Source: Flaccisagitta enflata
Taxonomy: Eukaryota; Chaetognatha; Sagittoidea; Aphragmophora
NCBI GenBank assembly: GCA_965153355.1
Contig: OZ231127.1
Location: 94,178,001-94,242,000 of the forward strand
Direction: 5' to 3'
DNA length: 64,000 nucleotides
In this document: piece by piece, positions 51,845 to 63,990 of the stretch
How positions within the stretch are numbered: the first letter of the stretch is position 1
How the letters are laid out: the number at the start of each line of letters is the position of its first letter
Position numbers and translations under genes: made by a program
The notes under the pieces: model-generated
What the model was told of the DNA's origin: nothing
The model's database searches: none
What the model saw: only the letters and a program-made list of their open reading frames with translations

Positions 51845-52088
51845 GACGAAAAAAAAAGTATCTTTTTTTTTTCTTTTACGGAGACGCGACGAATTTTTGA
51901 AGCCACCAAATAAAGTACAAAGGACGATATAGGCGCGTAGCTGCTGACGGAATAGTTGCTAGTATAGCTGATAGTCGTTGAGAGAGAAAGCTAGTCACAT
52001 TTGAGCCTTTTAAGGCTCTACAAAGAAACGCAACGAATTTTAAGAAATATTTTACATTTTATTTGCTTCTTTCTCTTAACTTTTCCAA
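51845..52088 (-). other. Retroelement 5' leader region
   Basis: Between the first gag ATG and the 107-bp repeat. ACGCGACGAATTTTTGAAG and ACGCAACGAATTTTAAGAA form a short direct repeat (about 51885 and 52027). No primer-binding site could be assigned by eye. Confidence 0.4.
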
Positions 52089-52195
52089 ACGTGAATGAAT
52101 CATTACAAAATCGATTTCCAAAGAGAGAGAGAGACGGGGAAGAGGAGGAAGAGTGATTCCAACGATGTAATGAATATGGATCATGTGACCTTACT
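52089..52195 (-). repeat. 107-bp direct repeat, copy 2 (possible LTR or terminal remnant)
   Basis: ACGTGAATGAATCATTACAA through TGTAATGAATATGGATCATG and TGACCTTACT, matching 25029-25136 apart from a few bases. It lies upstream of gag on the minus strand, where a 5' LTR should be. Confidence 0.55.
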
Positions 52196-52280
52196 ACGTA
52201 CGGACGAACGTACGGATGTAAGTAAATTCACCCCTGCGTCCTGCAGGACATCGGCCCATTGGGGCCTCTGCCCAAAAAGG
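52196..52280 (-). mobile_element. Family A right-end fragment
   Basis: GACGAACGTACGGATG, TCACCCCTGCGTCCTGCAGG, ACATCGGCCCATTGGGGCCT and CTGCCCAAAAAGG. Starts exactly at the end of the 107-bp repeat. Confidence 0.6.
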
Positions 52281-52645
52281 AAATGACTTATTCATTTCAA
52301 ATGACAAACTCCAATGACAAATGACATGTGATGAAATAAATAGAAAACGACAAATGATGTCATGAGTTGATCAATGACCAATGACCAATGACCATTGACC
52401 AATGACCAATGACCAATGACCGTCTTGAACTCGAGAAAGTGGCCTCTCTTTCATTCGGGGATCAGAAAAAAAAGCCCAAATGATGAGGATGGTGCCAAAA
52501 ATCGGGCATGAGTCGGCTCAACCAAATTCAATTATGTATAAAAGCTAAAAACATCTCCGATATCCTTGGTCGTTTTTTTTTCTTGCCTTTTTTCATTTTC
52601 ATATCTTCTTTTCTCGTCGTCGTAGCCCTGGTTGCTGATGTCGTT
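52281..52645. other. Unassigned, short CAATGAC repeats
   Basis: Contains six to eight CAATGAC units at 52372-52422. No gene. Confidence 0.5.
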
Positions 52646-52648
52646 TTT

Positions 52649-52740
52649 AGTCGCGTGCAATGCGACTCTAAAAGCCACTTCTCGGTCCGTCGGTCCGTCC
52701 GTTGGTCCATCCGTTCGTCCGTCGTTCGATACAACTAGCT
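52649..52740 (+). mobile_element. Family C head
   Basis: TTTTTAGTCGCGTGCAATGC, GACTCTAAAAGCC and GTCC/GTTGG repeats. The tail is not recognised. Confidence 0.6.
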
Positions 52741-53075
52741 GTTAAGGGTTTTTTTTTTTCGTAATACAATTTTGAACATTAGAGAATACTATGGGAGGTG
52801 GAAACCGCTAATTAAAGGCGCGTTATGATAATTCAAGTCTGCCTGCCTGTCTGTCTATCCAACATTCTGTGAAAAAGCCGATGTACGCGACCTAGATCTA
52901 ATGGCCTTGTCTAATAAGTGCGCTGGTCATCTCCATCTTATGTTCAATTCTGAATGAGAAGAACTATTTGGTTGGATATCATTTTGAGTTTTATGCTCTT
53001 TGATTTCGGATAGCTAATTATTGAAAATGTTCGCCACTGCAACATGGTTCTGGTAGGTCCCCTTTTGCAGAATTT

Positions 53076-53145
53076 TTAGTTGCGTGCACGCGACTCTACA
53101 ACCCGCTCTGTCGGTCTGTCGGTCCGTCCGTCCGTCGGTCTGTAA
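53076..53145 (+). mobile_element. Family C head
   Basis: TTTTTAGTTGCGTGCACGCG, ACTCTACAACCCGCTCTGTC and GTCCGTCC units, running straight into the GGTCATTTTT array. Confidence 0.65.
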
Positions 53146-53149
53146 CACT

Positions 53150-54280
53150 TAGCTTTTTTGTGTCGTTTTTGGTCGTTTTAGGTCGTCTGGAGTTATTTTG
53201 AGCCATATTTTTGTTGTGTTAGGTCATTTTTGGTCATTTTTTGTCGTTTTTGGTTGTTTTTGTTATTTTTGGTAATTTTGGTCATTTTGGTTTTTGGTCA
53301 TTTTTGGTCATTTTAGGTCATTTTTGGTCATTTTTGGTCATTTTTGGTCATTTTTGGTCATTTTTGATCATTTTAGGTCATTTTTGGTTATTTTGGTCAT
53401 TTTTGGTCATTTTTGGTCATTTTTGGTCATTTTGGTCATTTTTGTCACTTTGGTCATTTTGATCATTTTGGTCATTTTTGATTGTTCTTGGTAATCTTTG
53501 GTAATTTTTGGTCATCTTTGGTCATTTTTGGTCATTTTCGGTCATTTTTGGTCATTTTTGGTCATTTTTGGTCATTTTGGTCATTTTTGGTCATTTTTGG
53601 TCATTTTTGGTCATTTTTGGTCATTTTGGTCATTTTGGTCATTTCTGGTCATTTTTGGTCATTTTGGTCATTTTGGTCATTTTGGTCATTTTGGTCATTT
53701 TGGGTCATTTTTGATCATTTTGGTAATTTTTGGTTATTTTTGGCCATTTGTGGTCATTTTGGTCATTTTGGTCATTTTTGTTTATTTTTGATCATTTTTG
53801 TTTATTTTTGGTCTTTTTTGGTCATTTTTGGTCATTTTTGGTCATTTTTGCTTATTTTTGGTCATTTTTGGTTAGTCTGGTCATTTTGGTCATTTTTGAT
53901 CATTTTTGATCATTTTTGATCATTTTTGATCATTTTTGATCATTTTTGATCATTTTTGGTCATTTTTGGTCATTTTTGTATTTTGGTCGTTTTTGATCAT
54001 TTTTGGTCATTTTTGATCATTTTTGGTTATCTTTGGTAATTTTGGTCATTTTTGGTCATTTTTGGTCATTTTTGGTCATTTGGGTCATTTTGGTCATCTT
54101 AAGTCATTTTTAATCATTTCTGATCATTTTCGGTCATTTTTGATCATCTTTGGTCATTTTTGGTCATTTTTAATCATCTCTGGGCATTTTGGTCACTTTG
54201 GTCATTATTGGTCATTTTTTTTTATCATTTTTGGTCATTTTTGATCATTTTTGGTCATTTTTGGTCATTTTTTGTTTAAG
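53150..54280 (+). repeat. GGTCATTTTT decanucleotide satellite
   Basis: About 1.1 kb of 9- and 10-bp units (GGTCATTTT and GGTCATTTTT) with GATC and GTAA variants. The strand is almost free of C outside the GGTC motif. WSFLVIFGHF ORFs are artefacts. Confidence 0.95.
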
Positions 54281-55115
54281 TCTGCTGGTTTAAGTTGGCT
54301 GGTTTAAGTCTGCTGGTTTAGGTTGGCTGGTTTAAGTCAGCTGGTTTAAGTTGGCTGGATTAGGTCGGCTGGTTTAAGTCAGCAGATTTAGGTCTGCTGG
54401 TTTTGGTCTGCTGGTTTTGGTCTGCTGGTTTTGGTCTGCTGGTTAAAGTCTGCTGGTTTAAGTCTGCTGGTTTAAGTCTGCTGGTTTAAGTCTGCTGGTT
54501 TAAGTCTGCGGGTTTAAGTCTGCTGGTTTAAGTCGGCTGGTTTAAGTTGGCTGGTTTAAGTCGGCTGTTTTAAGTCGGCTGGTTTAAGTCGGCTGGTTTA
54601 AGTCTGCTGGTTTAAGTCTGCTGGTTTGGGTCTTGTTTAGTCTGGTTTAAGTCTGGTTTAAGTTTGGTTTAAGTCTGGTTTAAGTCTGGTTTAAGTCTGG
54701 TTTAAGTCTGGTTTAAGTCTGGTTTAAGTTTGGTTTTAGTCTGGTTTAAGTCTTGTTTAAGTCTGGTTTAAGTCTAGTTTGAGTCTGGTTTGAGTCTGGT
54801 TTGAGTCTGGTTTAGGTCTGGTTTGAGTCTGGCTTGAGTCTGGTTTGAGTCTGGTTTAAGTCTGGTTCATGTCTGATTTATGTCTGGTTTAGGTCTGGTT
54901 TAGGTCTGGTTTATGTCTGGTTTATGTCTGGTTTATGTCTGATTTAGGTCTGGTTTCGGTCTGGTTTTGGTCTGGTTTTGGTCTGGTTTAAGTCTGGTTT
55001 GAGTCTGGTTTGAGTCTGGTTTGAGTCTGGTTTGAGTCTGGTTTGAGTCTGGTTTTAGTCTGGTTTGAGTCTGGTCTGGGTCTGGTTTGGTTCTGGTTTG
55101 GGTCTGGTTTACGTC
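54281..55115 (+). repeat. CTGGTTTAAGT satellite
   Basis: Begins as 13-bp CTGCTGGTTTAAGT units and switches at about 54640 to 11-bp CTGGTTTAAGT/CTGGTTTGAGT units. Adjoins the previous array without spacer. Confidence 0.95.
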
Positions 55116-55360
55116 TGATTTTCGAAAAAAAAAAGATCAATAAGGAGTCAGGTCAGTTCAGTTATTTTTGTCCTGCACGCGACTTATAGGTGTTGGCCTT
55201 GTTAGACTCATTACTTATGTTTCATTATTCATTGCTGAAATTGAAAACATGCTTTTTTTGAACTCCTCCATCCACAAGAAAACAAGATTGCATTTAACAA
55301 CATCTTATAGATAACTTATACTTTTCATCGCAGTTTCTCGAACCATCAGTAGGAATCAAT
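55116..55360. other. Unassigned
   Basis: Contains GTCCTGCACGCGACTTATAG near 55168, a family C-like end. Otherwise no feature. Confidence 0.35.
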
Positions 55361-55885
55361 AGTCGCCAAAGCGTCAGATGGTCAGCGGTACCCGTGTCCT
55401 GTTTAAGTAGGTTGTGATTGAAGTTAAGGGAGGAAGCAGAGCAGCGGCCCCAAAGGGGTCCATAACCTAGGCTTTCACTCATTTCTGCCCCTAGGCTGGA
55501 TTTGGGCCTGAAGGGTGGGAATAGGGTCTCGAGGCTGTAATATGGACCTTGAGGCTGGAATTTGGGTCTTTAGGCTGAGCTTTAGCCTTGAGAAGGGATT
55601 TCAACCTTGAGGCTGGAATTTTGGCCACGAGGCTGGAATTTGGGCTTCTAGGCTGGGGTTTGGGCCGCGAGGCTGGGATTTGAGTTTTGAGGCTTTAACT
55701 TTTGGGCGTGAGACTGGGATTTGGGCCTCGTGGCTAAAATTTGGGTCTCGGGGCTGTAATTTTGGTATCGAGGCTCGGATTTGGGCCTTGAGAATGGGGG
55801 AACGGACGGATGGACGGAAGGAGGAGAAAGAGGTAAAGGAGGAGGAGAAAATTCCCCATATGTGTGAAAGCATAGGCCGCTGCCC
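55360..55885 (+). mobile_element. Family A element
   Basis: AGTCGCCAAAGCGTCAGATG, GGTCAGCGGTACCCGTGTCC, GCAGCGGCCCCAAAGGGG left end. The interior is a 20-25-bp GAGGCTGGAATTTGGGCCT minisatellite. The right end is reduced to AGCATAGGCCGCTGCCCAAA at about 55869. Confidence 0.65.
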
Positions 55886-55965
55886 AAAAAATGGTAACAT
55901 TAGTGGAAGATCATCCGAAAAATTATCCATGTAAAGAAAATCAGAGTCCTATGATTCTGTGATTG

Positions 55966-56267
<302 letters not shown>

Positions 56268-56286
56268 TTCTGTTTACTTGGCATCC

Positions 56287-56482
56287 AGCGACGCCTAACA
56301 CCAGGAGAGGGCCGCTTCCAATCTGGTGCCGCATCCAATCCGGCGCCGTCGCAATCTGGCGCCGCATCCAATCCGACGCCGCCTCCTCCAAGTGATCCAA
56401 CACGTAGGAATCGCAGAAACTTACCGCCACAGATTATCCAATTACGGCTAAAAACGCCAGTTGGCTTCCTGCAACGTGCCTG
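56287..56482 (+). CDS. Candidate exon, Pro/Ala/Arg-rich
   Basis: After the CT array come TTTACTTGGCATCCAG and an open frame RRLTPGEGRFQSGAASNPAP, followed by a second AASNP copy, TPPPPSDPTRRNRRNLPPQI and QLRLKTPVGFLQRA, ending at TGCCTG|GTGAGA. It is much more G/C-rich than its flanks. The internal GCCGCATCCAATCC repeat is short. The product would be a disordered basic segment. A minus-strand frame is also open here, so strand choice rests on the splice signals. Confidence 0.35.
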
Positions 56483-56513
56483 GTGAGAAAACGGCGAAGA
56501 AAAGGAAGGATTG

Positions 56514-56545
<32 letters not shown>

Positions 56546-56659
56546 CACAGACAGACAGAGAGACAGACTGACATAGTCGGAACGAATGTAAAGATCTCTC
56601 TTACTGTTGAACTTGAAATACAATCTGAAGGCCCAAAAGCATTTCGCTCTCTTAGATCC

Positions 56660-56955
56660 ATGAGTAACACAGGGCGTAACGTATTGTAAGTTGAAGAAAC
56701 CTATCTTTGTTAGTAAATGTGAGCATATTAGTAGCGGGGGGACCGCAGAGCTTCAAAGGGGCAAATAAGAGAGATACACCACCCATACGGCGACCAATGT
56801 CTGGTGGAACATCTCTCTCAACAATGTGAAATGTTTGATGGACCCAAAAATGTCGAAAAAATCGCCCGCATCCAGCATCTTCATCATCTATGCTGAAAAC
56901 AACTCCTTGAAAACATGGTGGATGACGCTTCTTGCGGAGACGGAGCAGCTTTTAA
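56660..56955 (-). CDS. Unrecognised open segment without ATG
   Basis: About 98 open minus codons. They read RLRKKRHPPCFQGVVFSIDD, then CGRFFRHFWVHQTFHIVERD and VPPDIGRRMGGVSLLFAPLK. The composition looks protein-like and is not repeat-derived, but there is no family match and no clear splice donor. It could be an old transposon remnant or an exon. Confidence 0.25.
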
Positions 56956-57215
56956 TATCATTTACATGAGAGACCATATGAATTCTATCACGACAACACA
57001 ACGTCGTTGCAGCCCCGGAACTATGCGGTGAAGAGCAAAGGATCTGTGTATATACCATCTATTTATCTATCTCTTGATCTTGATTTCCATGGCGCTTCCA
57101 GGGAAAAAAAAACACCACGTAGGCAGAAAAATATGAATACCACATGGAGATAAACACTTCATATGCCATTCCACTCTAAGACGAGATAAGCTTAGGGGAA
57201 GAAGTGAAGGGAAAT

Positions 57216-57220
<5 letters not shown>

Positions 57221-57268
<48 letters not shown>
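57221..57268. repeat. (GA)n microsatellite
   Basis: GA run within otherwise unassigned DNA (56960-57550). Confidence 0.95.
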
Positions 57269-57270
<2 letters not shown>

Positions 57271-57552
57271 TAAGAGAGGGAAAGCACAGTGACACAAATG
57301 ACTGGTAGGCAGGACGGCGGCGAAAACACCAGCCAGGTAGAAAAACAAATGAGCAGGCAGACGGACTGACGTACAGAAAAAATCATTGTCAGATACGATT
57401 ATGAGTGTTAAACGAAGTTTACATACAAAGTGTCATGGAAGAGACGCATGAGGAGAAAGGAAGGCGAGAAAATGTAATTAACTACCTTATCTTTTTTTTA
57501 CTCGGTTATGGAATTAAGCGTTTGTTGATAACAGTAAGTAGACAGACATACC

Positions 57553-57888
57553 GTATTTTTTCCATTTATCGCCCCCCCTCCAATTAACGCCCCCCCTCTT
57601 TTTGCTCCTCTGATCAGTGTTTGGTTAGAAAATTAGGAGGCAAATGATTGTTGTGCATAGAGGGATTTAGCTTTTTTTCAGTGCTTTTTTTCAGTGCTTA
57701 CATGGAAAACAGGCAAAAATTATCCCTTATTTACACTTTTTTTGAAATTTCAAGAAGCATTCATTGGGAAAACCACTACTTATTTTCAAGTTGAAAGGGG
57801 GCGCTAATTGGAGGGTAAAATGGCAATGTCAAATTGTCATTTTCTAATTTCAAAAGCGCCCGGGGCGCTAATTAGAAAAAATACGGTA
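57553..57888. mobile_element. MITE with CCGTATTTTTTC ends flanked by TA
   Basis: TACCGTATTTTTTCCATTTA at the left and AATTAGAAAAAATACGGTA at the right are inverse. Inside, CGCCCCCCCTCCAATTAACG faces GGGGGCGCTAATTGGAGGG. TA at both borders fits a Tc1/mariner-type target duplication. About 335 bp, no ORF. Confidence 0.75.
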
Positions 57889-57936
57889 CTCCTTTAACAT
57901 TAGGCAGTATGGCATCCCATGCGCCAATTTAGAACA

Positions 57937-58090
57937 AGTCATCCAAGGATTGCACATGGTCAGCGGTACCCGATGCCCTGCTTGGAGTGATCAGCTGAAG
58001 AGGTAGAGTGAGAGCAGGGCAGCGGCCCCAAAGGGCCGATGTCCTGTAGGACACAGGGGTGAATTTCCTTACGTCCTGAGAAAGCATATT
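57937..58090 (+). mobile_element. Family A left-end copy
   Basis: AAGTCATCCAAGGATTGCAC, GGTCAGCGGTACCCGATGCC, GCAGGGCAGCGGCCCCAAAG and TGTCCTGTAGGACACAGGGG. Matches the 6177 and 6797 copies closely. Confidence 0.7.
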
Positions 58091-58394
58091 TCAGGCCTTT
58101 GGGGGAATTTTCTATGGTATTCATTGGGAGTTATGTATTTTCTACAATTTATTGTCAAATTTCCATGTTATTCGATGAGAATTTCATTTTTTGGTTCCAT
58201 GTTAGCCAATTGGCATTTTGCATTTTTTTTTTTGTAAATTTTTCATGTTATGTCGTGGTGCAGAACAGCGCCAAATTTGACAAATCGTTCTGTACTGTGA
58301 TAGAATATGCTGCTAGTCAGTGGAAATGTGGCAAAAAACTAAAGTGTTATGCATGCTTTATACTCCCTCAATTAATTAATAGCAGCCCAAAGGC

Positions 58395-59010
58395 AGTAAG
58401 TGGTCAGCGGTACCCGTGCCCTGCTTGGGGAGTGTGTGAATTAAGTTGAGGGGGTGCAGGGCAGCGGCCCCGAAGGGGACGAAGTCCTGTAGAACACAGG
58501 GGGAATCTGTCCGTTTGTCCCCCCCTGCCCCATCCTCAGGGCTTCGTCTCCTTTGGGGCCTATTTGGGCCCAAATTCTGCCAAATAGCCCAAATCCAAGC
58601 AATATGGCCCGAATCTAAGCAAAATGGCCAAAATTTAAGCATTATGGCCCAAATCCAAGCAAAATGGCCAAAATCTGGTAAGAAATTAAGTATCAGAGGC
58701 CATATCATAGGTCAAATAAGGGGTCAAAATGCTGGACCTTAGGCCAGGATTGGGGTTCTCTAGCCAGATGTAGGCCAGATTTTGGCCATTTTGCTTGGAT
58801 TTGGGCCATAATGCTTGAATTTGGGCCATTTTGCTTAGATTTGGGCCATATTGCTTGGATTTGGGCTATTTGGCAGAATTTGGGTCCAAATAGGCCCCAA
58901 AGGAGACAAAGCCCTGAGGATGGGGCAGGGGGGACAGACGGACGTACGGACGGACAGATTCCCCCTGTGTTCTACAGGACTTTGTCCCCTTCGGGGCCGC
59001 TGCCCAAAAA
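58395..59010 (+). mobile_element. Family A element, almost wholly palindromic
   Basis: GGTCAGCGGTACCCGTGCCC then GGGCAGCGGCCCCGAAGGGG, ACGAAGTCCTGTAGAACAC. The left arm runs through CTTCGTCTCCTTTGGGGCC and a TATGGCCCAAATCCAAGC minisatellite to about 58690. From about 58765 the exact inverse returns to CCCCTTCGGGGCCGCTGCCC. The arms are about 230 bp, so the transcript or single strand would form one large hairpin. Confidence 0.85.
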
Positions 59011-59117
59011 CCGGTTAACTGACCAATGGTATTGATCTCGCATCGGTTAAGTCGCAGCATACACAGTGAAACAACAGAATTCTTGGAAAAAAATTGCACG
59101 GAAAACTTTAGATCTTG

Positions 59118-59265
59118 CCACGTAAAAAACCGAATCTGTCTCTGAATGCAAAATTTTGCATTTCTAAACACATGGCCTGTTTCTTAAAAGTGTTTAGACG
59201 GATGCCATGTTTTTCAAAATGCAAAATTTTGAATTCAGAGACAGATTCGGTTTTTTACGCGAGAC
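59118..59265. mobile_element. Small foldback element
   Basis: GTAAAAAACCGAATCTGTCT and CTGAATGCAAAATTTTGCA face TGCAAAATTTTGAATTCAG and AGACAGATTCGGTTTTTTAC around a loop containing TGTTTCTTAAAAGTG. Confidence 0.8.
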
Positions 59266-59499
59266 ATGTCAATGCACAAGAATCAATTTTTGTTAAAAAT
59301 CCATCAATTTCGCATGCTTTTTTTTTCACATTTCTTAAGCATATGGTACAAAAAAACGTTTTTCTATGCAAAAAATTGATGATTACCAACCACAAATCCT
59401 TTATCTACATAAAAATTCTTTGAATAGATAAGATAAAAAATATCACATAAATCGTTTTGACTTGTCAAATTGCGTACTTGTTTGCACTGTGACTTATTC

Positions 59500-59786
59500 G
59501 ATGGAAAATTTGCATTTTTTTTTTGTTTGTAAATTTTCCATTCATTCAATGGGAAGTTTGTAAGTTGTCACTTTCCCATGTTATTCAATGGGAAGTTTGC
59601 ATTTTATCATTTTCCCATGTTATTCAATGGAAATTTAAGAATTGAGAAGCTTCGGGGGGGGACGAACGTAAGGACGCACGGACGGACGGACGGACGGACG
59701 GACGGACGGACGGACGGACGGAAGGACGGACGTAAGGAAATTCACCCCTGTGTCTGTTCAAGAGAGGCAGACAGAAAGAAACACAG
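59500..59786. repeat. CATGTTATTCAATGGGAAG repeats and (GACG)n
   Basis: Three TTCCCATGTTATTCAATGG-like units (about 59515-59635), then (GACG)n at 59672-59735 with TTCACCCCTGTGTCTG, a decayed family A right end. Confidence 0.65.
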
Positions 59787-59789
59787 ACG

Positions 59790-60690
59790 GCTGCACACAG
59801 CGGCGTAGGAGAAGGGACTTCCGGGACTTCCATGGAAGTCCCTGCTGTCGGGACACCAAAGTTGTCGGGACACCAATGAAGGAAGGAAGAAAGAGAGAGG
59901 AAGAAGAAAAAAAAGAAATGAGAAAAACAAAAAAAAAAAGTAAAGGGGAGAGAGGGAGAGAGAGAGAGAAAGAGAGAGAGACAGACAGACAGACAGAGGG
60001 ACAGACAGACAGACAGACAGACAGACAAAGGGACAGACAGACAAAGGGACAGACAAACAGGAAAAGTTAAAAAGCAGGAAAAAAAGATTTAACAAAAGAA
60101 AAAAAGATGGAAAAACAAACAGAAAGACAGAAAGACTGACTGCTGGACATTCAAAGCCTAAGTGACATTAGAGATTGAAATGGACTGATCATTTCCTTCC
60201 ATGCACCTTAAGAGTGCAAAGGTTAATATATTTTTCTCAGAAAAAAAAAACAGGAGGAGAGAGGGAGAGAGAAAAACATACCAACACACACTGAACAATA
60301 AATGCTCTTGCATGGAAGCAATCTAATGAACAATTTATCAAGAAATCAAAATTCAGAGCTTATGTTAGTTTTAGGCAAATACAGGGGGGTATAGGGGAGG
60401 TGGGTAAGAGAAGAAATGAAGATTTAGACACAGAATGTGAATGGCTGAGAGAGAAATAAAATTATTTAATCCTAAATTAGGCGTGATTAGGCCTCATCCC
60501 ACTTATTCAAGAGTATACTAGCAAACAAGAGTATGGTTGCAAACAAGAGTATAGTAGCAAACAAAAGTGTAGGAGTAAAAACTATTTTACACTAAGTCAT
60601 TGTCTGTTGGGACACCAAATTTGTCGGACACTAGTTAAGTGGTGGAAGTCCCAAAAATTCCAGCTCTCCTACGCCGCTGGCTGCACAGAT
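59790..60690. mobile_element. 900-bp inverted-end element
   Basis: CAGCGGCGTAGGAGAAGGGA and CTTCCGGGACTTCCATGG at the left are mirrored by GGTGGAAGTCCCAAAAATTC and CAGCTCTCCTACGCCGCTGG at the right. GTCGGGACACCAAAGTTGTC (left) and TGGGACACCAAATTTGTCGG (right) recur in direct orientation. The interior has GACA/GAGA simple repeats and no coding frame. Confidence 0.6.
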
Positions 60691-60699
60691 GGTTGGACA

Positions 60700-61335
60700 G
60701 ACAAATAGACCGACAGTTGTGTGGTTGTACGGCTAAATGAATATGTACGGTTGAGCTTCACTGGAGCGCATGTCCAGGGCCTGGTCCAAATTTTAGTGAA
60801 GCTGCCCCACTAGCAATATCGAAATAACTACAAAAATCTCCCATGGGAGAGCTTGCTCTATGTCTTTTAGGCGATGATGCCTTTTTGGAGGGTGCGCTCA
60901 AGAGTTGCTCCACCGCATAAACAAACGTTTGACTTATCTCCATAAAAAAAAATAGACATATCTTTTGTTTACTGCAAGGACATCGGAACTTGCACATCGC
61001 TACACCACCAACACCATTAACACCATTAACACCATTAACATCATCAACACCATTGATACCAATAACACTGGCACCGCAGAGTTTTAACTGGTTAATGACT
61101 GTCAAGATTCTCGCTTCCTAGTCAGTTTCTCGCAAAGCATAAGAGAAAAGTTGTAAACATATTCAAGTTTCCTTCTTGTTTTTTTTTTTTGTCTCGTAAG
61201 TTATAACAATCAGACAATAAAGACGACACAAAACTCCTTTATGACAGAGAGTAGAATACATTGAGTATAAAGAGTGACATTCGTTTTCTCTTAGATGTCT
61301 CCCACGCCATATTTCCGTTGCCATAATCATTTTTC
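60700..61335. other. Unassigned, with one Tigger/pogo-like end
   Basis: GGTTGAGCTTCACTGGAGCG (60748) resembles the head at 33774. A minus-strand ORF (60758-61105) has no recognised motif. An ATTAACACC run lies at 61010-61040. Confidence 0.35.
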
Positions 61336-61339
61336 TTTT

Positions 61340-61895
61340 TGGGCAGCGGCCCCGAAGGGGACGAAGTCCTGTAGAACACAGGGGGACTTTCGTTCATCCG
61401 TCCGTCCGTCCGTCCGTCCGTTCGTTCGTCCGTCCCCCCCATCAGGCCTCTCAGGCCTCTCAGGCTAGAAATCTGGCCCGTCAGTCCTCAAATCTGGCCT
61501 CTCAAGCCTCAATTCCAGCCTCTCAAATCCGGCCTCTCAGGCCTCATCTGGCCTCTCAGGCCTCATCTGGCCTTGCAGGCCTCAAATTAGCCCTCTCAGG
61601 CCTCAAATTAGCCCTCTCAGGTCTTAGATCTAGCCTCTCAATTCTCAAATCCAGCCTCTCTAATATGGCCTCTCAGGCCTCAAATCTGGTCTGTCAGGCC
61701 TCAAATCCAGCCTGTCACGCCTGATGGCCTCAAACCTGGCCTCCTGAGCCTCAAGTTAGCCTTGGAAAAGCCTTCATACTCGTGAAGGCCTTCAATCAGC
61801 TGATTATAGCATCTCATCAACATTTTCAGGCAGGACGAACGAAAGTCCCCCTATGTTCTACAGGACTTCTTCCCCTTCGGGGTCGCTGCCCTTCG
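61340..61895 (+). mobile_element. Family A element, complete copy
   Basis: TTTTTGGGCAGCGGCCCCGA, AGTCCTGTAGAACACAGGGG, GACTTTCGTTCATCC and GTCC units. The right end ACGAACGAAAGTCCCCCTAT, TTCCCCTTCGGGGTCGCTGC is inverse. The interior is a CTCAGGCCTCAAATCTGGC minisatellite. Closest relative of the 32412 copy. Confidence 0.85.
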
Positions 61896-61978
61896 GCGAC
61901 CTGTTCTTAATTATGCTTGAAATGAGTTGTCAACAGATTTGAATTCAGGCTGGTTTTTGTAAGGCGGCGGTTGCATAT

Positions 61979-62902
<924 letters not shown>

Positions 62903-63062
62903 CTTTTATGGACGGCGTGTTTGTCTCTGTTATTGAGAAATTGAAGTGGGAAACGAAAGAGTTTCACGTGACCAAAGTCGTCTCCAGTCGCCAAAAGCGA
63001 TCGTGATGAAGACAGACTCGCAGCATTCACATCTGTCACGTCTGACTCAGCCGGGAAGATGC
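62903..63062 (-). CDS. EML-like WD40 protein, exon A
   Basis: 160 bp between TTTGCTTTCATTTAG|G and AAAAG|GTTTGC, encoding 52 complete codons with split codons at both ends. It reads [20 protein letters not shown] then [20 protein letters not shown]. The SD.TDVNA....[15 protein letters not shown] signature is specific to the EML/EMAP WD40 propeller. It joins in frame with exon B. Further 5' exons must lie beyond the window end. The exon's first 45 or so bases and the acceptor belong to the last unit of an 80-bp tandem array. Confidence 0.85.
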
Positions 63063-63990
63063 CTAAATGAAAGCAAATGATCATGAGGAAGACAAACTAG
63101 CAGCATTCACATCTGTCACGTCTGACTCAGCCGGGAAGATGCCTAAATAAAAGCAAATGATTGCAATGAAGACAAACTCGCAGCATTCATGTCTGTCACG
63201 TCTGACTCAGCCGGGAAGATGCCTAAATGAAAGCAAATGATCATGAGGAAGACAAACTCGCAGCATTCACATCTGTCACGTCTGACTCAGCCGGGAAGAT
63301 GCCTAAATAAAAGCAAATGATTGCAATGAAGACAAACTCGCAGCATTCATGTCTGTCACGTCTGACTCAGCCGGGAAGATGCCTAAATGAAAGCAAATGA
63401 TTGCAATGAAGACAAACTCGCAGCATTCATGTCTGTCACGTCTGACTCAGCCGGGAAGATGCCTAAATGAAAGCAAATGATTGCAATGAAGACAAACTCG
63501 CAGCATTCATGTCTGTCACATCTGACTCAGCCGGGAAGATGCCTAAATGAAAGCAAATGATTATGATGAATACAAACTAGCAGCATTCATGTCTGTCACA
63601 TCTGACTCAGCCGGGAAGATGCCTAAATGAAAGCAAATGATTGCGATGAAGACAGACTCGCAGCATTCATGTCTGTCACGTCTGACTCAGCCAGGAAGAT
63701 GCCCAGATGAAAGCAAATGATCAAGATGAAGACAGACTTTCCGCATTCACATCTGTCACATCTGACCCAGCCGAGAAGATGCAAGTAAATAAGGGACTAA
63801 AGGCGATTGAAATGAAGACAGCCTCGTTGTATTCACATTTGTCACATCTTGACTCAGCCAGGGAGATGCCTAAGAAGAAGCAAGTAATTCAAGATGATGA
63901 AAAGTGATTGCGATGATAACAGACTAGCCGTGTCTGTCATGTTTGAGTCAGTCGGGAAGATGCCTAAGTGAAAGCAAGTCAATTAGGGAT
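62995..63990 (-). repeat. 80-bp tandem array of the exon A splice acceptor
   Basis: Twelve units in the window. The CCGGGAAGATGCCTAAATGA core recurs at 63051, 63131, 63211 and so on every 80 bp to 63691, then in diverged form near 63771, 63859 and 63951. On the minus strand each unit reads CATTTGCTTTCATTTAG|G, CATCTTCCCGGCTGAGTCAG, ACGTGACAGATGTGAATGCT: acceptor plus the start of exon A. The array runs to within about 10 bp of the window end and may continue beyond it. Confidence 0.95.

Noticed and set aside
57405-57587. 60-codon ORF with a hydrophobic segment ending near GTAAGT
   Set aside because: A possible donor is present, but the frame runs into the MITE at 57553 and has no upstream support.
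62995-63990. CRISPR-like array of regular repeats
   Set aside because: Units are contiguous 80-bp repeats without variable spacers, in a spliced eukaryotic gene. The same applies to the 52-, 34- and 26-bp arrays.
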